From assembly GCF_014860165.1 (NCBI RefSeq), contig NZ_JACZKG010000009.1:1-64000 (forward strand): a stretch of 64,000 nt of DNA, in the 5' to 3' direction. Positions within the stretch are counted from its first letter, which is position 1. Each line of letters starts with the position of its first letter. This document shows, piece by piece, positions 15,819 through 24,858 of the stretch. Both the position numbers and the translations under genes were made by a program. The stretch comes from Devosia sp. (GTDB lineage: Bacteria; Pseudomonadota; Alphaproteobacteria; Rhizobiales; Devosiaceae). The notes beneath the pieces are model-generated. The model saw nothing but the letters and a program-made list of their open reading frames with translations, was not told the origin of the DNA and made no database searches.

Positions 15819-16655
15819 ATGTTTGACTGGATCCGCCGCCCCGCCCGCCAAGGCCATTTCGCCGCGCTCGACCGGGCCGATTTTCCCATGCTCGAGCCGG
15901 GCACCGTCTGGTTGGTCGGCGCCGGTCCGGGCGGCCCGGGCCTGGTCTCCTTGCTGGCCTATCATGCCCTTGGGCAAGCCGATGTCATCGTGCATGATGC
16001 GCTGGTCTCGTCCGAGCTGCTCGCCATGGCGCCCAGACGCACCCAGAGGCTGTTCGCCGGCAAGCGCGGTGGCAAGCCATCGCCCAAGCAGTCCGATATT
16101 TCCCTGCAACTGATCGAGCTTGCTCGATCAGGCAAGCGGGTCCTGCGCCTCAAGGGCGGCGACCCCTTCATGTTCGGTCGCGGCGGCGAAGAGGCCGGTG
16201 CCCTGACGCGCGCGGGCATTGCGTTCCGCATCGTGCCCGGCATTTCGTCGGGCTTGGGAGGCCTGGCCTATGCCGGTATTCCGGTGACCCATCGCGACAC
16301 CAACCACGCCGTGATCTTTCTGACCGGCCACGATGAAAGCGGCGCCGTGCCCGGCAGCGTCGATTGGCCCGCCGTGGCCAAGGCCGCGCCGGTCATCGTC
16401 ATGTTCATGGCCGTCAAGCACCTCGGCTCGATCACGCAAAAGCTGCTGGACGCCGGCCGCGATGGCGCCGATCGCGTCGCCATCGTGTCCCATGCCGCGA
16501 CGCCGCATCAATCGATCATCGAGACGACGCTCGCCGATGCGCATCTGTTGACCGGCGTGCCCACGCCCGCCATCGTCGTCCTCGGCCCCGTCAGCGCCTA
16601 TCGCCAGTCCCTCGACTGGTATGTGGGGGAGGCGCGCCGGCATGTCTTTGGCTAG
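15819..16655 (+). CDS. cobA: Uroporphyrinogen-III C-methyltransferase CobA
   Basis: SAM-dependent methylation of uroporphyrinogen III at C-2 and C-7 to give precorrin-2, the branch point to cobalamin (and siroheme). It has the tetrapyrrole methylase pattern VWLVGAGPGGPGLVSLLAYHAL, then VLRLKGGDPFMFGRGGEEA, PGISSGLGGLAYAGIPVTHR and VIFLTGH. 278 residues; no CysG oxidase/chelatase domain is fused. The short N-terminal extension of about 26 residues before the core is slightly unusual. It overlaps cobB by 14 bp. Confidence 0.95.
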   Translation: MFDWIRRPARQGHFAALDRADFPMLEPGTVWLVGAGPGGPGLVSLLAYHALGQADVIVHDALVSSELLAMAPRRTQRLFAGKRGGKPSPKQSDISLQLIELARSGKRVLRLKGGDPFMFGRGGEEAGALTRAGIAFRIVPGISSGLGGLAYAGIPVTHRDTNHAVIFLTGHDESGAVPGSVDWPAVAKAAPVIVMFMAVKHLGSITQKLLDAGRDGADRVAIVSHAATPHQSIIETTLADAHLLTGVPTPAIVVLGPVSAYRQSLDWYVGEARRHVFG

Positions 16656-17937
16656 GGGCCTCGTCATCGCCGCGCCGCGTTCCGGCTCGGGCAAGACGGT
16701 CATCACGCTCGGCCTGCTGGCCGCCCTGCGCCGCCGGGGCATCGTCGTTGCCCCCGCCAAGACCGGCCCCGACTATATCGATCCGGCCTTTCTCGGCCGC
16801 GCCGCTCTGCGCGAGGCGGTGAACCTCGACCCCTGGGCCATGAGCCCGGCCCGGCTCAAGGCCCTCGCCGCCATGCAGTCGACGGGGGCCGACCTGTTGC
16901 TGGTCGAGGGCGTCATGGGCCTCTTTGACGGCGCGGCCGACAATACCGGCTCCACCGCCGACCTGGCCGAACTGCTCGAACTTCCCGTCGTGCTGGTGGT
17001 CGATTCCGAGCGGCAGAGCCAGTCGGTGGCGCCGCTCGTCGCCGGCTTCGCCAATTGGCGCCCCGGCGTGCGGATTGCCGGCGTCATCCTCAACCGCGTC
17101 GCCTCCATGAAGCATGAGCGCATGCTGGTCGAGGCCCTGGCGGCTACCGGCATAGCCTGCCTCGGCGCCATCCCGCGCGATGCCGCGCTGGTCGTGCCCG
17201 AACGCCATCTGGGCCTCGTGCTTCCCGGTGAAGTGGGCGCTTTCGACACCTTCCTGGATGCCGCCGCCGAGACAATCGGCAGCTATGTCGATCTCGCCCG
17301 CCTGCAGGCAATCGCCACCCCGATCGCCGGGGGCGAAACCCCTGCCGCGCCGCTGGCACCGCTGGGTCAGCGCATCGCCATCGCCCGCGACGACGCCTTC
17401 GCCTTCCTCTACCCCCACCTGCTCGATGGCTGGCGCGCCATGGGCGCCGAACTCAGCTTCTTCTCGCCGCTGGCCGATGAAGCCCCGCAAGGCGAGGCGG
17501 ACGCGGTCTTCCTGCCGGGTGGCTATCCCGAACTGCATGGCGCCACACTTGCCAATGCCGGCACCTTCAAGGCCGGCCTGCTCGCCGCCCGCGACCGTGG
17601 CGCGCTGCTCTATGGCGAGTGCGGGGGCTTCATGGTGCTGGGGGAGACGCTGGTCGACAAGGCCGGGCAGGGGCATGCCATGGCCGGCCTGCTGCCGATC
17701 ACCACGCGCATCGATCGCCCCAAGCGCATCCTGGGCTATCGCCGCCTCGTCCAGCCCGGCGACCTGCCCTGGCCCGGCCATCTCAACGGCCACGAATTCC
17801 ACTATTCCTCGGCCAAACAATCGCGCCTCACGCCACTCTTCGCCGCTACCGACGCCCGTGGCGAGACCCTGCCGCCGATGGGCGCCGTCATCGGCCGCGT
17901 CATGGGCTCTTACGCCCATGTCATCGATGCGGCATAA
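16642..17937 (+). CDS. cobB: Hydrogenobyrinic acid a,c-diamide synthase CobB
   Basis: ATP- and glutamine-dependent amidation of the a and c side chains of hydrogenobyrinic acid. Residues 11-19 (APRSGSGKT) form the P-loop, followed by [13 protein letters not shown]. The class I glutaminase domain carries the nucleophile C327 in [11 protein letters not shown]. 431 residues, normal for CobB/CbiA. ATG 16642 has GGGGGAGG upstream and lies inside the cobA 3' end, suggesting coupling. Confidence 0.95.
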   Translation: MSLARGLVIAAPRSGSGKTVITLGLLAALRRRGIVVAPAKTGPDYIDPAFLGRAALREAVNLDPWAMSPARLKALAAMQSTGADLLLVEGVMGLFDGAADNTGSTADLAELLELPVVLVVDSERQSQSVAPLVAGFANWRPGVRIAGVILNRVASMKHERMLVEALAATGIACLGAIPRDAALVVPERHLGLVLPGEVGAFDTFLDAAAETIGSYVDLARLQAIATPIAGGETPAAPLAPLGQRIAIARDDAFAFLYPHLLDGWRAMGAELSFFSPLADEAPQGEADAVFLPGGYPELHGATLANAGTFKAGLLAARDRGALLYGECGGFMVLGETLVDKAGQGHAMAGLLPITTRIDRPKRILGYRRLVQPGDLPWPGHLNGHEFHYSSAKQSRLTPLFAATDARGETLPPMGAVIGRVMGSYAHVIDAA

Positions 17938-17945
17938 GACGCGCC

Positions 17946-19394
17946 ATGGCTAAGTCACTGATGTTCATGGGCACCGGCTCCGATGTCGGCAAATCGCTGC
18001 TGGTCGCCGGCCTCTGCCGCGCCTTGGCCAATCGTGGCCTGTCGGTCGCCCCGTTCAAGCCGCAGAACATGAGCAACAATGCCGCCGTCACCGCGGACGG
18101 TGGCGAGATCGGCCGGGCGCAGGCCCTGCAGGCCCGCGCCGCCCGCCGCGATCCGGTCACGGCGATGAACCCGGTCCTGCTCAAGCCCGAGCAGGAAACC
18201 GGCTCGCAGGTCGTGGTCCGCGGCCAGCGTCGCGCCTCCATGTCGGCGCGAGCCTATTGGCAGGAACGCGGCAAGCTGTTGCCCGAAGTGCTGCAAGCTT
18301 TCTCCGAGCTTGCTGCAGATGTGGACGTGGTTCTCGTCGAAGGCGCCGGCAGCGCCTCCGAGGTCAATCTCCGCGCCAACGACTTGGCCAATTTCGGCTT
18401 CGCCCAGGCGGCTGGCGTACCGGTGATCCTGGTCGGCGATATCCATCGCGGCGGCGTCATTGCCTCGGTCGTCGGCACCTTCGCCGTCATCGACCCCGCC
18501 GACGCGGCCCTTATCCGCGCCACGCTCATCAACAAGTTCCAGGGCGATCCGGCGCTCTTTGCCGATGGCACTCGCTTTGTCGCCGACCGCACGGGCGTCC
18601 CGTGCTTCGGCCCGGTGCCGTGGTTCGCCGATGCAGCCAAACTACCGGCCGAGGATGTGCTGGCGCTGGAATTTTATGCCACCAACGGCACAGGCGGCTT
18701 CACCATCGCCGTGCCCCACCTGCCCCGCATCGCCAATTTCGACGATCTCGATCCGCTGCGCGCCGAGCCGGGCGTCAATGTCGTGCTGGTCGAACCCGGC
18801 CGGCCGCTGCCGCGTGATGCCGACCTGGTCATCCTGCCCGGCTCCAAGGCCACGCGCAGCGATCTCGCCGCGCTAAGGGAAAATGGATGGGACGTCGATA
18901 TCGCGGCCCATCATCGGGCCGGGGGCCGGGTCCTCGGCATCTGCGGCGGCTACCAGATGCTGGGCCGCACCATCGCCGACCCCGACGGCATCGAGGGAGC
19001 GCCCGGCACCAGCGCAGGGCTGGGCCTGCTCGACGTCGACACCGTGCTGACCCCGGTCAAGCAGCTCCGCGTCGAAGAGGCAGTCCATGTCGCTTCCGGC
19101 AGTGCCATCAGCGGCTACCACATGCATATGGGCGTCACCGACGGCACCGATCGCGCCCGCCCGTTCGCCCAGGTCGCTGGTGCGCCTGAGGGGGCAATCA
19201 GCCAGGATGGTCGCGTGACCGGAACCTACCTGCACGGCCTCTTCGCCGCAGATGCCTTCCGCCGCGCCTTCCTCGGCAATGCCGCCAGCCCCGACCTCGC
19301 CTACGAGACAAGCATCGAGCAAACCCTTGACGCCCTCGCCGCACACCTCGAAAAGCACCTGGACATCGATGCGCTGTTGAGGCTGGCGCGGTAG
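17946..19394 (+). CDS. cobQ: Cobyric acid synthase CobQ
   Basis: Amidates side chains b, d, e and g of adenosylcobyrinic acid a,c-diamide. The 482-residue protein has the N-terminal P-loop [11 protein letters not shown] (9-19), the substrate motif [26 protein letters not shown] and [16 protein letters not shown]. The C-terminal glutaminase domain has C333 in [10 protein letters not shown] and GYHMHMGVT. It starts 8 bp after cobB. Third gene of cobA-cobB-cobQ. Confidence 0.95.
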   Translation: MAKSLMFMGTGSDVGKSLLVAGLCRALANRGLSVAPFKPQNMSNNAAVTADGGEIGRAQALQARAARRDPVTAMNPVLLKPEQETGSQVVVRGQRRASMSARAYWQERGKLLPEVLQAFSELAADVDVVLVEGAGSASEVNLRANDLANFGFAQAAGVPVILVGDIHRGGVIASVVGTFAVIDPADAALIRATLINKFQGDPALFADGTRFVADRTGVPCFGPVPWFADAAKLPAEDVLALEFYATNGTGGFTIAVPHLPRIANFDDLDPLRAEPGVNVVLVEPGRPLPRDADLVILPGSKATRSDLAALRENGWDVDIAAHHRAGGRVLGICGGYQMLGRTIADPDGIEGAPGTSAGLGLLDVDTVLTPVKQLRVEEAVHVASGSAISGYHMHMGVTDGTDRARPFAQVAGAPEGAISQDGRVTGTYLHGLFAADAFRRAFLGNAASPDLAYETSIEQTLDALAAHLEKHLDIDALLRLAR

Positions 19395-19405
19395 GCAATC
19401 ACCGG

Positions 19406-19487
19406 GTCATTCCCGCGAAGGCGGGAATCTCCGTTTTGGAAGAGCACGAAAGAAAGAAACAGGGATTCCCGCCTTCGCGGGAATGAC
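19406..19487. repeat. Rep-D perfect 24-bp inverted repeat
   Basis: Arm GTCATTCCCGCGAAGGCGGG plus AATC at 19406-19429 is the exact reverse complement of 19464-19487, around a 34-nt spacer. It lies between cobQ and cobD, which are codirectional. A second copy (one mismatch) sits upstream of ubiA at 36450-36564. The cruciform or RNA stem would be very stable. Confidence 0.85.
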
Positions 19488-19524
19488 CTGGTGGGCTAGC
19501 GAAACAAAGGAAACAGCCGGCACC

Positions 19525-20487
19525 ATGACCTCCTTCATCGCCCCCCTCTCACTCCTCGTCGAACGCTGGATCGGTTATCCGCAGCGTCTCACCGATCTTG
19601 TCGGTCATCCCGTCATCTGGATGGGCCGCTTCATTGCCTTTATGGAGCGGGGCGTCGACAAGCGTGAGCGCACGCCGCGCCAGCGCCGCGAGGCCGGCAT
19701 CTTCACCGTCGCTGTCCTGCTGGTGGTGACGCTGGCCATTGCGCTGGTCGTCCAACAATTGCTGCGCGGCATTCCCTTCGGCTGGGCGCTCGAAATCCTC
19801 GTCGCCACGCCCTTCCTGGCGCAAAAGGAACTCGGCCGTGCCGTCGAGGCGGTGGCCACCGCCCTTCGAACCTCGCTCGATGCCGGTCGCGAGGCCGTCA
19901 GCCACATTGTCGGTCGCGATCCGCAGGCGCTTGACGAAGCCGGTGTCTCCCGCGCCGCCATCGAGACCCTGGCCGAAAGCACCTCGGACGGAGTCGTCGC
20001 GCCCTGGTTCTGGCTGGTGCTGCTCGGCCTGCCCGGCATCGCCCTCTACAAGGCCATCAACACCGCCGATTCGATGATCGGGCATATGAACGAGCGCTAC
20101 CGCGACTATGGCTGGGCCGCGGCCAAGCTCGATGATGTGGTCAACTGGATCCCCGCCCGCCTGAGCGCCGTGTTGATCACCGCCGCCTGCTTCTTCACCC
20201 AACATGCCAGCCCTGGCAGCGCCTGGGCCATCGCTATCAGCGACGCGCGCAAGCATGCCTCACCCAATTCCGGCTGGCCCGAAGCCAGCTTCGCCGGGGC
20301 GCTTGGCTTCAGGCTCGGCGGCCCGCGCAGCTATGACGGCGAAGTGGTCGACCTGCCCAGCTTCGGCGACGGCAAGTCCGAACTCGTCGGCAGCGACATC
20401 CTGCGGGCGCTGATGCTGTATCGCAGCACGCTCAATGTGCTGCTGGGGGTGAGCGCGGTGATCGCGTTGCTGGTTTGGGCGGCGTGA
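19525..20487 (+). CDS. cobD: Adenosylcobinamide-phosphate synthase CobD (CbiB)
   Basis: Membrane enzyme attaching the aminopropanol (phosphate) arm to adenosylcobyric acid. 320 residues with several transmembrane helices. Family segments include RWIGYPQRLTDLVGHPVIWMGR, LAESTSDGVVAPWFW, YKAINTADSMIGH and DVVNWIPARLSA. ATG 19525 was chosen; the upstream GTG-led extension lies within Rep-D. It is convergent with cobP. Confidence 0.94.
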   Translation: MTSFIAPLSLLVERWIGYPQRLTDLVGHPVIWMGRFIAFMERGVDKRERTPRQRREAGIFTVAVLLVVTLAIALVVQQLLRGIPFGWALEILVATPFLAQKELGRAVEAVATALRTSLDAGREAVSHIVGRDPQALDEAGVSRAAIETLAESTSDGVVAPWFWLVLLGLPGIALYKAINTADSMIGHMNERYRDYGWAAAKLDDVVNWIPARLSAVLITAACFFTQHASPGSAWAIAISDARKHASPNSGWPEASFAGALGFRLGGPRSYDGEVVDLPSFGDGKSELVGSDILRALMLYRSTLNVLLGVSAVIALLVWAA

Positions 20488-20504
20488 GAGCCACGATCTT
20501 TGAC

Positions 20505-20632
20505 TCCCTCTCCCCTGAGGGGAGAGGGCGGGGTGAGGGGTTCAGAGTTGGGGCTTCATCCCGCCTCGAGCCGCATTGCTGAACCCCTCACCCGCCGCTT
20601 CGCGGCGACCTCTCCCCTCAGGGGAGAGGTGA
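20505..20632. repeat. Rep-A variant between cobD and cobP
   Basis: Arms CTCTCCCCTGAGGGGAGAG and CTCTCCCCTCAGGGGAGAG are each palindromic, with inner arms GGGTGAGGGGTTCAG and CTGAACCCCTCACCC. The right inner loop has GCCGCTTCGCGGC. It lies between two convergent genes, consistent with a bidirectional stop. Confidence 0.75.
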
Positions 20633-20643
20633 TGAAGAGCCAC

Positions 20644-21198
20644 TCAAGCCTCATGCACCCGCGTCTCCACCTGCCCCGGTGCCTCGCCCTTGAGCGTCAT
20701 CGGCAGACCGGCCACGATGAAGTGCACATCGTCGCAAATCTCCGCCAGGCGCTGATGCGCTGCCCCCGCCAGGTCGCGGAACGTCCGCGCCATGGCATTG
20801 TCGGGGACGATGCCCAGGCCAACCTCGTTGCTGACCAGGATCACCTTGCTTGTCTTGAGCTGCACCAGCGTCGCCCCGAGCTCGCTCACCGCCTTGGCCA
20901 CATCGTCATTGGCGACCAGCAGGTTGGTGATCCACAGCGTCAGGCAATCGACCAGGATGACGTCATGCTCGGCTGAGGCCTTCACCAGGGTGTCGGACAG
21001 AGCCAATGGTTCCTCGATCGTGGTGAAGCGCGCGGCGCGACCGGCCTTGTGGCTCTCCACCCGGTCGCGCATTTCCGCGTCGAGCGCTTCGGCGGTGGCC
21101 AGGTAAGCCGGCCGGCTGCCGCTACGGATCGCCAGCTGTTCGGCAAAGGCCGTCTTGCCCGATCGGGCGCCGCCCAGAACCAGCACATGTCGTGTCAT
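20644..21198 (-). CDS. cobP: Adenosylcobinamide kinase / guanylyltransferase CobP
   Basis: Bifunctional enzyme that phosphorylates adenosylcobinamide and then activates it with GTP for nucleotide-loop assembly. The 184-residue protein has P-loop VLGGARSGKTAFAEQ, the motif AYLATAEALDAEMRDRVESHK (with the active-site His region) and VILVDCLTLWITNLLV. It is the CobP/CobU family. ATG 21198. Downstream loop-assembly genes (cobV, cobU) are not in the window. Confidence 0.95.
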   Translation of the reverse strand: MTRHVLVLGGARSGKTAFAEQLAIRSGSRPAYLATAEALDAEMRDRVESHKAGRAARFTTIEEPLALSDTLVKASAEHDVILVDCLTLWITNLLVANDDVAKAVSELGATLVQLKTSKVILVSNEVGLGIVPDNAMARTFRDLAGAAHQRLAEICDDVHFIVAGLPMTLKGEAPGQVETRVHEA

Positions 21199-21414
21199 CG
21201 CGATGCTCTCCCTAACCGTCCGCCGCCGCGGCTATCCCAGCAAAAGGCGTGAGGCCCGAACCGGTTGCGCCGCCCATGCACGCGAGCCATGCATATGGCG
21301 CGCTTGGCGGGCGTTTTTTGTGGCTTATTCTACTTTCGTCTTAGCAGCTTTCGCATTATGGTCCGCGCCGAAACGACACCCTAGAATCCCTCCAGACTAA
21401 TGGAGAATCCCCGC

Positions 21415-22353
21415 GTGCCCAGCTATTATCTTGGCGTTGATGGCGGCGGCACCAATTGCCGCGTACGCCTGGCCGACGAGAATCTCGTGACGCTCGCCGA
21501 AGTCAAGAACGGCCGCTCCAACCTGCAGATCGACGACGGCGAACCGGCATTCCGCGCCATCAGCGACGGCACCCGCGACGTGTTCCAGGCCGCCGGGCTC
21601 GATTATGCCGAAACCGCCAATACCTATGCCTGCTTCGGCATGGCCGGCGGCCGCATGGATACGGCCCGCGCCGAGTTCGCGGCCCGTCCCTGGCCCTTTG
21701 CCGGCGTCAAGGTCTATGACGATATCGACATCGCCCATGCCGGTGCGCTGGGCGGCGGTGAAGGTGGCGTCATCATCGTCGGCACCGGTTCTGCCGCCAT
21801 GTCCATCGTCAATGGCAAGCGCTATCAGGCGGGCGGCTGGGGGTTCCAGATCGGCGACCAGATGAGCGGCGCCATTCTGGGCCGCGAACTGGCCCGCTAT
21901 TCGGTCGAAGCCGAAGATGGTCTGGTCGAGGCGTCGCCTTTGACCCGCGCGGTGATCGCGCATCTGGGTGGCGACAACCAGGCTGCCATGACCTGGTCCT
22001 TCGCCACCGCCATGGACCTCAAGATCATCAGCCGCGACGGCACCGAGGGCTGCGACGATGCCCTGATCGGCCGCGCCCCGGCCGAATATGGCAAGCTGAT
22101 GCCGCTGTTCATCGAGCATTTCGACAAGGGCGATCCGGTCGCCGCCAGGATGATGGATATCCAGCTCGGCTACATCGACACCTATGTGCGCTGGTTCAAG
22201 GGTCACGGTGCGCAGGTCATGGCCATTGTCGGCGGTTTCGGCCAGCGCCTGTTCCCCATCCTTGAGCAGCGCTATGGCGCCTTCGTCGCCCTACCCAAGT
22301 TCGAACCGCTGCATGGTGCCGTCATCCTCGCCAAGCAGAATTTTTCCGCCTGA
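21415..22353 (+). CDS. BadF/BadG/BcrA-type ATPase, N-acetylglucosamine kinase-like sugar kinase
   Basis: 312-residue ASKHA-fold kinase. The N-terminal phosphate-1 motif is YLGVDGGGTNCRV, and other blocks are AGALGGGEGGVIIVGTGSAAMS and GGWGFQIGDQMSGAILGREL, typical of N-acetylglucosamine kinases of the BadF family, not ROK or Glk glucokinases. GTG 21415 is preferred because GGAG sits nine bases upstream; ATG 21400 lacks such a site. It leads zwf-pgl-edd with 27 bp to zwf, so it may supply a phosphorylated hexose to this pathway. Its substrate is an inference. Confidence 0.85.
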   Translation: MPSYYLGVDGGGTNCRVRLADENLVTLAEVKNGRSNLQIDDGEPAFRAISDGTRDVFQAAGLDYAETANTYACFGMAGGRMDTARAEFAARPWPFAGVKVYDDIDIAHAGALGGGEGGVIIVGTGSAAMSIVNGKRYQAGGWGFQIGDQMSGAILGRELARYSVEAEDGLVEASPLTRAVIAHLGGDNQAAMTWSFATAMDLKIISRDGTEGCDDALIGRAPAEYGKLMPLFIEHFDKGDPVAARMMDIQLGYIDTYVRWFKGHGAQVMAIVGGFGQRLFPILEQRYGAFVALPKFEPLHGAVILAKQNFSA

Positions 22354-22380
22354 ACCTCGCCTCAACCAGGGACTAGCCCA

Positions 22381-23862
22381 TTGTCCAGCCGCATCATTCC
22401 CGTCCAGCCTTTCGACTATGTGGTGTTCGGCGCCACGGGCGACCTGACCAAGCGCAAGCTGATCCCTGCGCTCTATCACCGCTTCAAGGACGGCCAGTTC
22501 GACGACAATAGCCGCATCATCGGCGCTTCGCGGTCCAAGCTGACGGATGCCGATTTCCGGAAGGCAGCACGCGACGCCATCACCGCTTTCGTCGAGAAGG
22601 AATATCAGGACGAAAAGGTCATCGACCGCTTCATCAAGATCTTCTCCTATGTGCCGGTCGATGCCAGCAATCCGGAGGCCTCGGGCGACCTGGGCAAGGC
22701 CCTCCGCAGCGACCCACAGGTGGTTCGCGCGTTCTATCTGGCCGTCGCGCCTGACCTGTTCGAGCCCATTGCCGACTACCTCTCCAAGAACAAGCTCTAT
22801 CGCCGCGACGCCCGCGTCGTGATCGAAAAGCCGCTGGGCCATGACCTGGCGTCGTCCATGGAGATCAATGACGGCGTAGCCAAGATCTTCAAGGAAGATC
22901 AGGTTTACCGCATCGATCACTACCTCGGCAAAGAGACGGTGCAGAACCTGCTGGCCCTCCGCTTTGCCAATGCCCTGTTCGAGCCCATCTGGAATTCGGC
23001 CCACATCGACCACGTCCAGCTCACCGTGGCTGAATCGGTCGGCGCCGGCACGCGTGGCTATTACGACGAATCCGGCGCCCTGCGCGACATGATCCAGAAC
23101 CACATGCTGCAGCTGCTGTGCCTTGTGGCCATGGAGCCGCCCGCCTCCGACGATGCCGATGCGCTGCGCGACGAAAAGCTCAAGGTGCTTCGCGCCCTCA
23201 AGCCCATCACCAATGGCGAGGTGTCCCGCAACACCGTGCGCGGCCAGTATAAGGGCGTGAAATCCGAGACCACTTCGGTTGCCGGCTATCAGGACGAGCT
23301 GCCCGACGACAAGAAGGGCAGCCGCACCGAGACCTTCGTGGCCCTCAAGGCCGAAGTCGAAAACTGGCGCTGGGCCGGCGTGCCGTTCTATTTCCGCACT
23401 GGCAAGCGCATGGCCAACCGCGTGTCCGAGATCTGCATCCAGTTCAAGCCGATCCCGCATTCCATCTTCGATCACGCCGAGGGCGCGCCGCGCGCCAACA
23501 AGCTCATCATCCGCCTGCAGCCCGACGAGGGCGTCAAGCTGATGATGATGATCAAGGATCCGGGCCCGGGCGGCATGCGCCTGCGCGAAGTGCCGTTGAA
23601 CCTCAGCTTTGCCCAGACCTTCAGCGAGCGGACGCCGGAAGCCTATGAGCGCCTGCTGCTCGATGTGGTGCGCGGCAACCAGACCCTGTTCATGCGCCGC
23701 GACGAACTCGAGGCGGCCTGGAAATGGGTCGACCCGATCCGCGAAGCCTGGGACCGCTCGAGTGAGCCACCACAGTCCTATGTCGCCGGCACCTGGGGTC
23801 CATCAGGGGCGATTGCGCTCATCGAACGCGACGGCCGGACGTGGTACGAGGACGATAACTAA
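22381..23862 (+). CDS. zwf: Glucose-6-phosphate 1-dehydrogenase
   Basis: Oxidises glucose 6-phosphate to 6-phosphogluconolactone with NADP+. The 493-residue protein has the coenzyme-binding DYVVFGATGDLTKRKLIPAL and the catalytic RIDHYLGKE with its essential His. Start is TTG 22381 (SSRIIPVQPFDY), and no good ATG occurs before the Rossmann motif. Second gene of the kinase-zwf-pgl-edd cluster. Confidence 0.95.
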   Translation: MSSRIIPVQPFDYVVFGATGDLTKRKLIPALYHRFKDGQFDDNSRIIGASRSKLTDADFRKAARDAITAFVEKEYQDEKVIDRFIKIFSYVPVDASNPEASGDLGKALRSDPQVVRAFYLAVAPDLFEPIADYLSKNKLYRRDARVVIEKPLGHDLASSMEINDGVAKIFKEDQVYRIDHYLGKETVQNLLALRFANALFEPIWNSAHIDHVQLTVAESVGAGTRGYYDESGALRDMIQNHMLQLLCLVAMEPPASDDADALRDEKLKVLRALKPITNGEVSRNTVRGQYKGVKSETTSVAGYQDELPDDKKGSRTETFVALKAEVENWRWAGVPFYFRTGKRMANRVSEICIQFKPIPHSIFDHAEGAPRANKLIIRLQPDEGVKLMMMIKDPGPGGMRLREVPLNLSFAQTFSERTPEAYERLLLDVVRGNQTLFMRRDELEAAWKWVDPIREAWDRSSEPPQSYVAGTWGPSGAIALIERDGRTWYEDDN

Positions 23863-23876
23863 AGGTTCGACTCTTG

Positions 23877-24006
23877 CCCACCCACCCCCTTGAGGGGAGG
23901 GTAGCGGACGCCGGCCCGCTGGGCCTTGGTAAAACTGGGGAGGGGGTGGTCTTGTGGCTCACCGATGGACCCCCACCCTCGGTCCCTCCCCTCGAGGGGA
24001 GGGAGG
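23877..24006. repeat. Rep-C pair between zwf and pgl
   Basis: Left CCACCCCCTTGAGGGGAGGG and right CCCTCCCCTCGAGGGGAGGG units flank a spacer with AAACTGGGGAGGGGGTGG. The right unit (23969-24006) is nearly identical to the reverse complement of the Rep-C insertion in cobN. Here the element sits inside an apparent operon, so it must be read through, processed, or separate two transcripts. Confidence 0.75.
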
Positions 24007-24039
24007 CGAAAGAGCCGATGACTCTAGAGGTAGGACGTT

Positions 24040-24735
24040 ATGACCATCGACCGCCGCACATTCGCCGACAAGCCCACCCTGGCCATCGAACTGGCCGAGT
24101 CGGTGGCCGACCGCATCCGTACGGCGATAGCCGAGCGCGGCGCCGCTGCAATTGCGGTGAGCGGCGGTTCGACCCCAGCCCGCTTCTTCCAGGCCTTAGG
24201 CAAGACCAAGGATATCGACTGGTCCAAGGTCATCGTCACCCTCGTCGATGAGCGCTGGGTGGACGAGACCAACAGCCGTTCCAATGCGCTCCTGGTCAAC
24301 GAGCGCATGCTGCAGGGCCCCGCGGCCACGGCGCGCTTTTTTCCGCTCTATTCGGGCGGCGACGAGCCTGACGCGGCGGCGGTTGCCAGGACCAATGCGC
24401 TTCTCGCTCAACTGCCCGAGCCGTTCGCTGCCGTTGTGCTGGGCATGGGCAGCGACGGCCACACGGCCAGCTTCTTCCCCGGCGGCGATACGCTGTCCGA
24501 GGCGCTGACAGCAGATGGCCCGGCCATCGCCATCCGCGCCCCCGGCGCGGGCGAACCGCGCATCACCTTTACCCTTCCGCGTCTCCTCCGCACGGATGGG
24601 CTGTACCTTCACATCGAGGGGGAGGAAAAGGCCGACGTTCTCGACACGGCTCTGGGTGATGGTCCCATTGAGGACATGCCCATTCGTGCCGTCTTGCGGT
24701 CCGGCCACGCCGTCACTGTCTACTGGTGCCCTTGA
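24040..24735 (+). CDS. pgl: 6-phosphogluconolactonase
   Basis: Hydrolyses 6-phosphogluconolactone to 6-phosphogluconate. 231 residues of the DevB/SOL family: AIAVSGGSTPARFFQAL binds the phosphate, followed by VTLVDERWVDETNSRSN and VVLGMGSDGHTASFFPGG, the family active-site region. Third gene of the cluster, with unusually large spacers on both sides (177 and 123 bp), each holding a palindromic repeat. Confidence 0.95.
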   Translation: MTIDRRTFADKPTLAIELAESVADRIRTAIAERGAAAIAVSGGSTPARFFQALGKTKDIDWSKVIVTLVDERWVDETNSRSNALLVNERMLQGPAATARFFPLYSGGDEPDAAAVARTNALLAQLPEPFAAVVLGMGSDGHTASFFPGGDTLSEALTADGPAIAIRAPGAGEPRITFTLPRLLRTDGLYLHIEGEEKADVLDTALGDGPIEDMPIRAVLRSGHAVTVYWCP

Positions 24736-24798
24736 GTCCCCTTCGCGGTCCCCAATTGACCGCTTAGGCCACGAAAGGCTCCAGCCGGCGCGTTGTCA

Positions 24799-24833
24799 GG
24801 AAAAGTGGCCCCACTTTTCCGGTTCGAGAACGT
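24799..24833. repeat. Rep-E palindrome between pgl and edd
   Basis: Perfect 10-bp stem GGAAAAGTGG (24799-24808), CC, CCACTTTTCC (24811-24820), then GGTTCGAGAACGTG. Same stem core and GGTTCGA tail as at 5656. It ends about 25 bp before the edd start. Confidence 0.7.
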
Positions 24834-24858
24834 GCCCAGCAAAGAGTAGGAGCTACAC

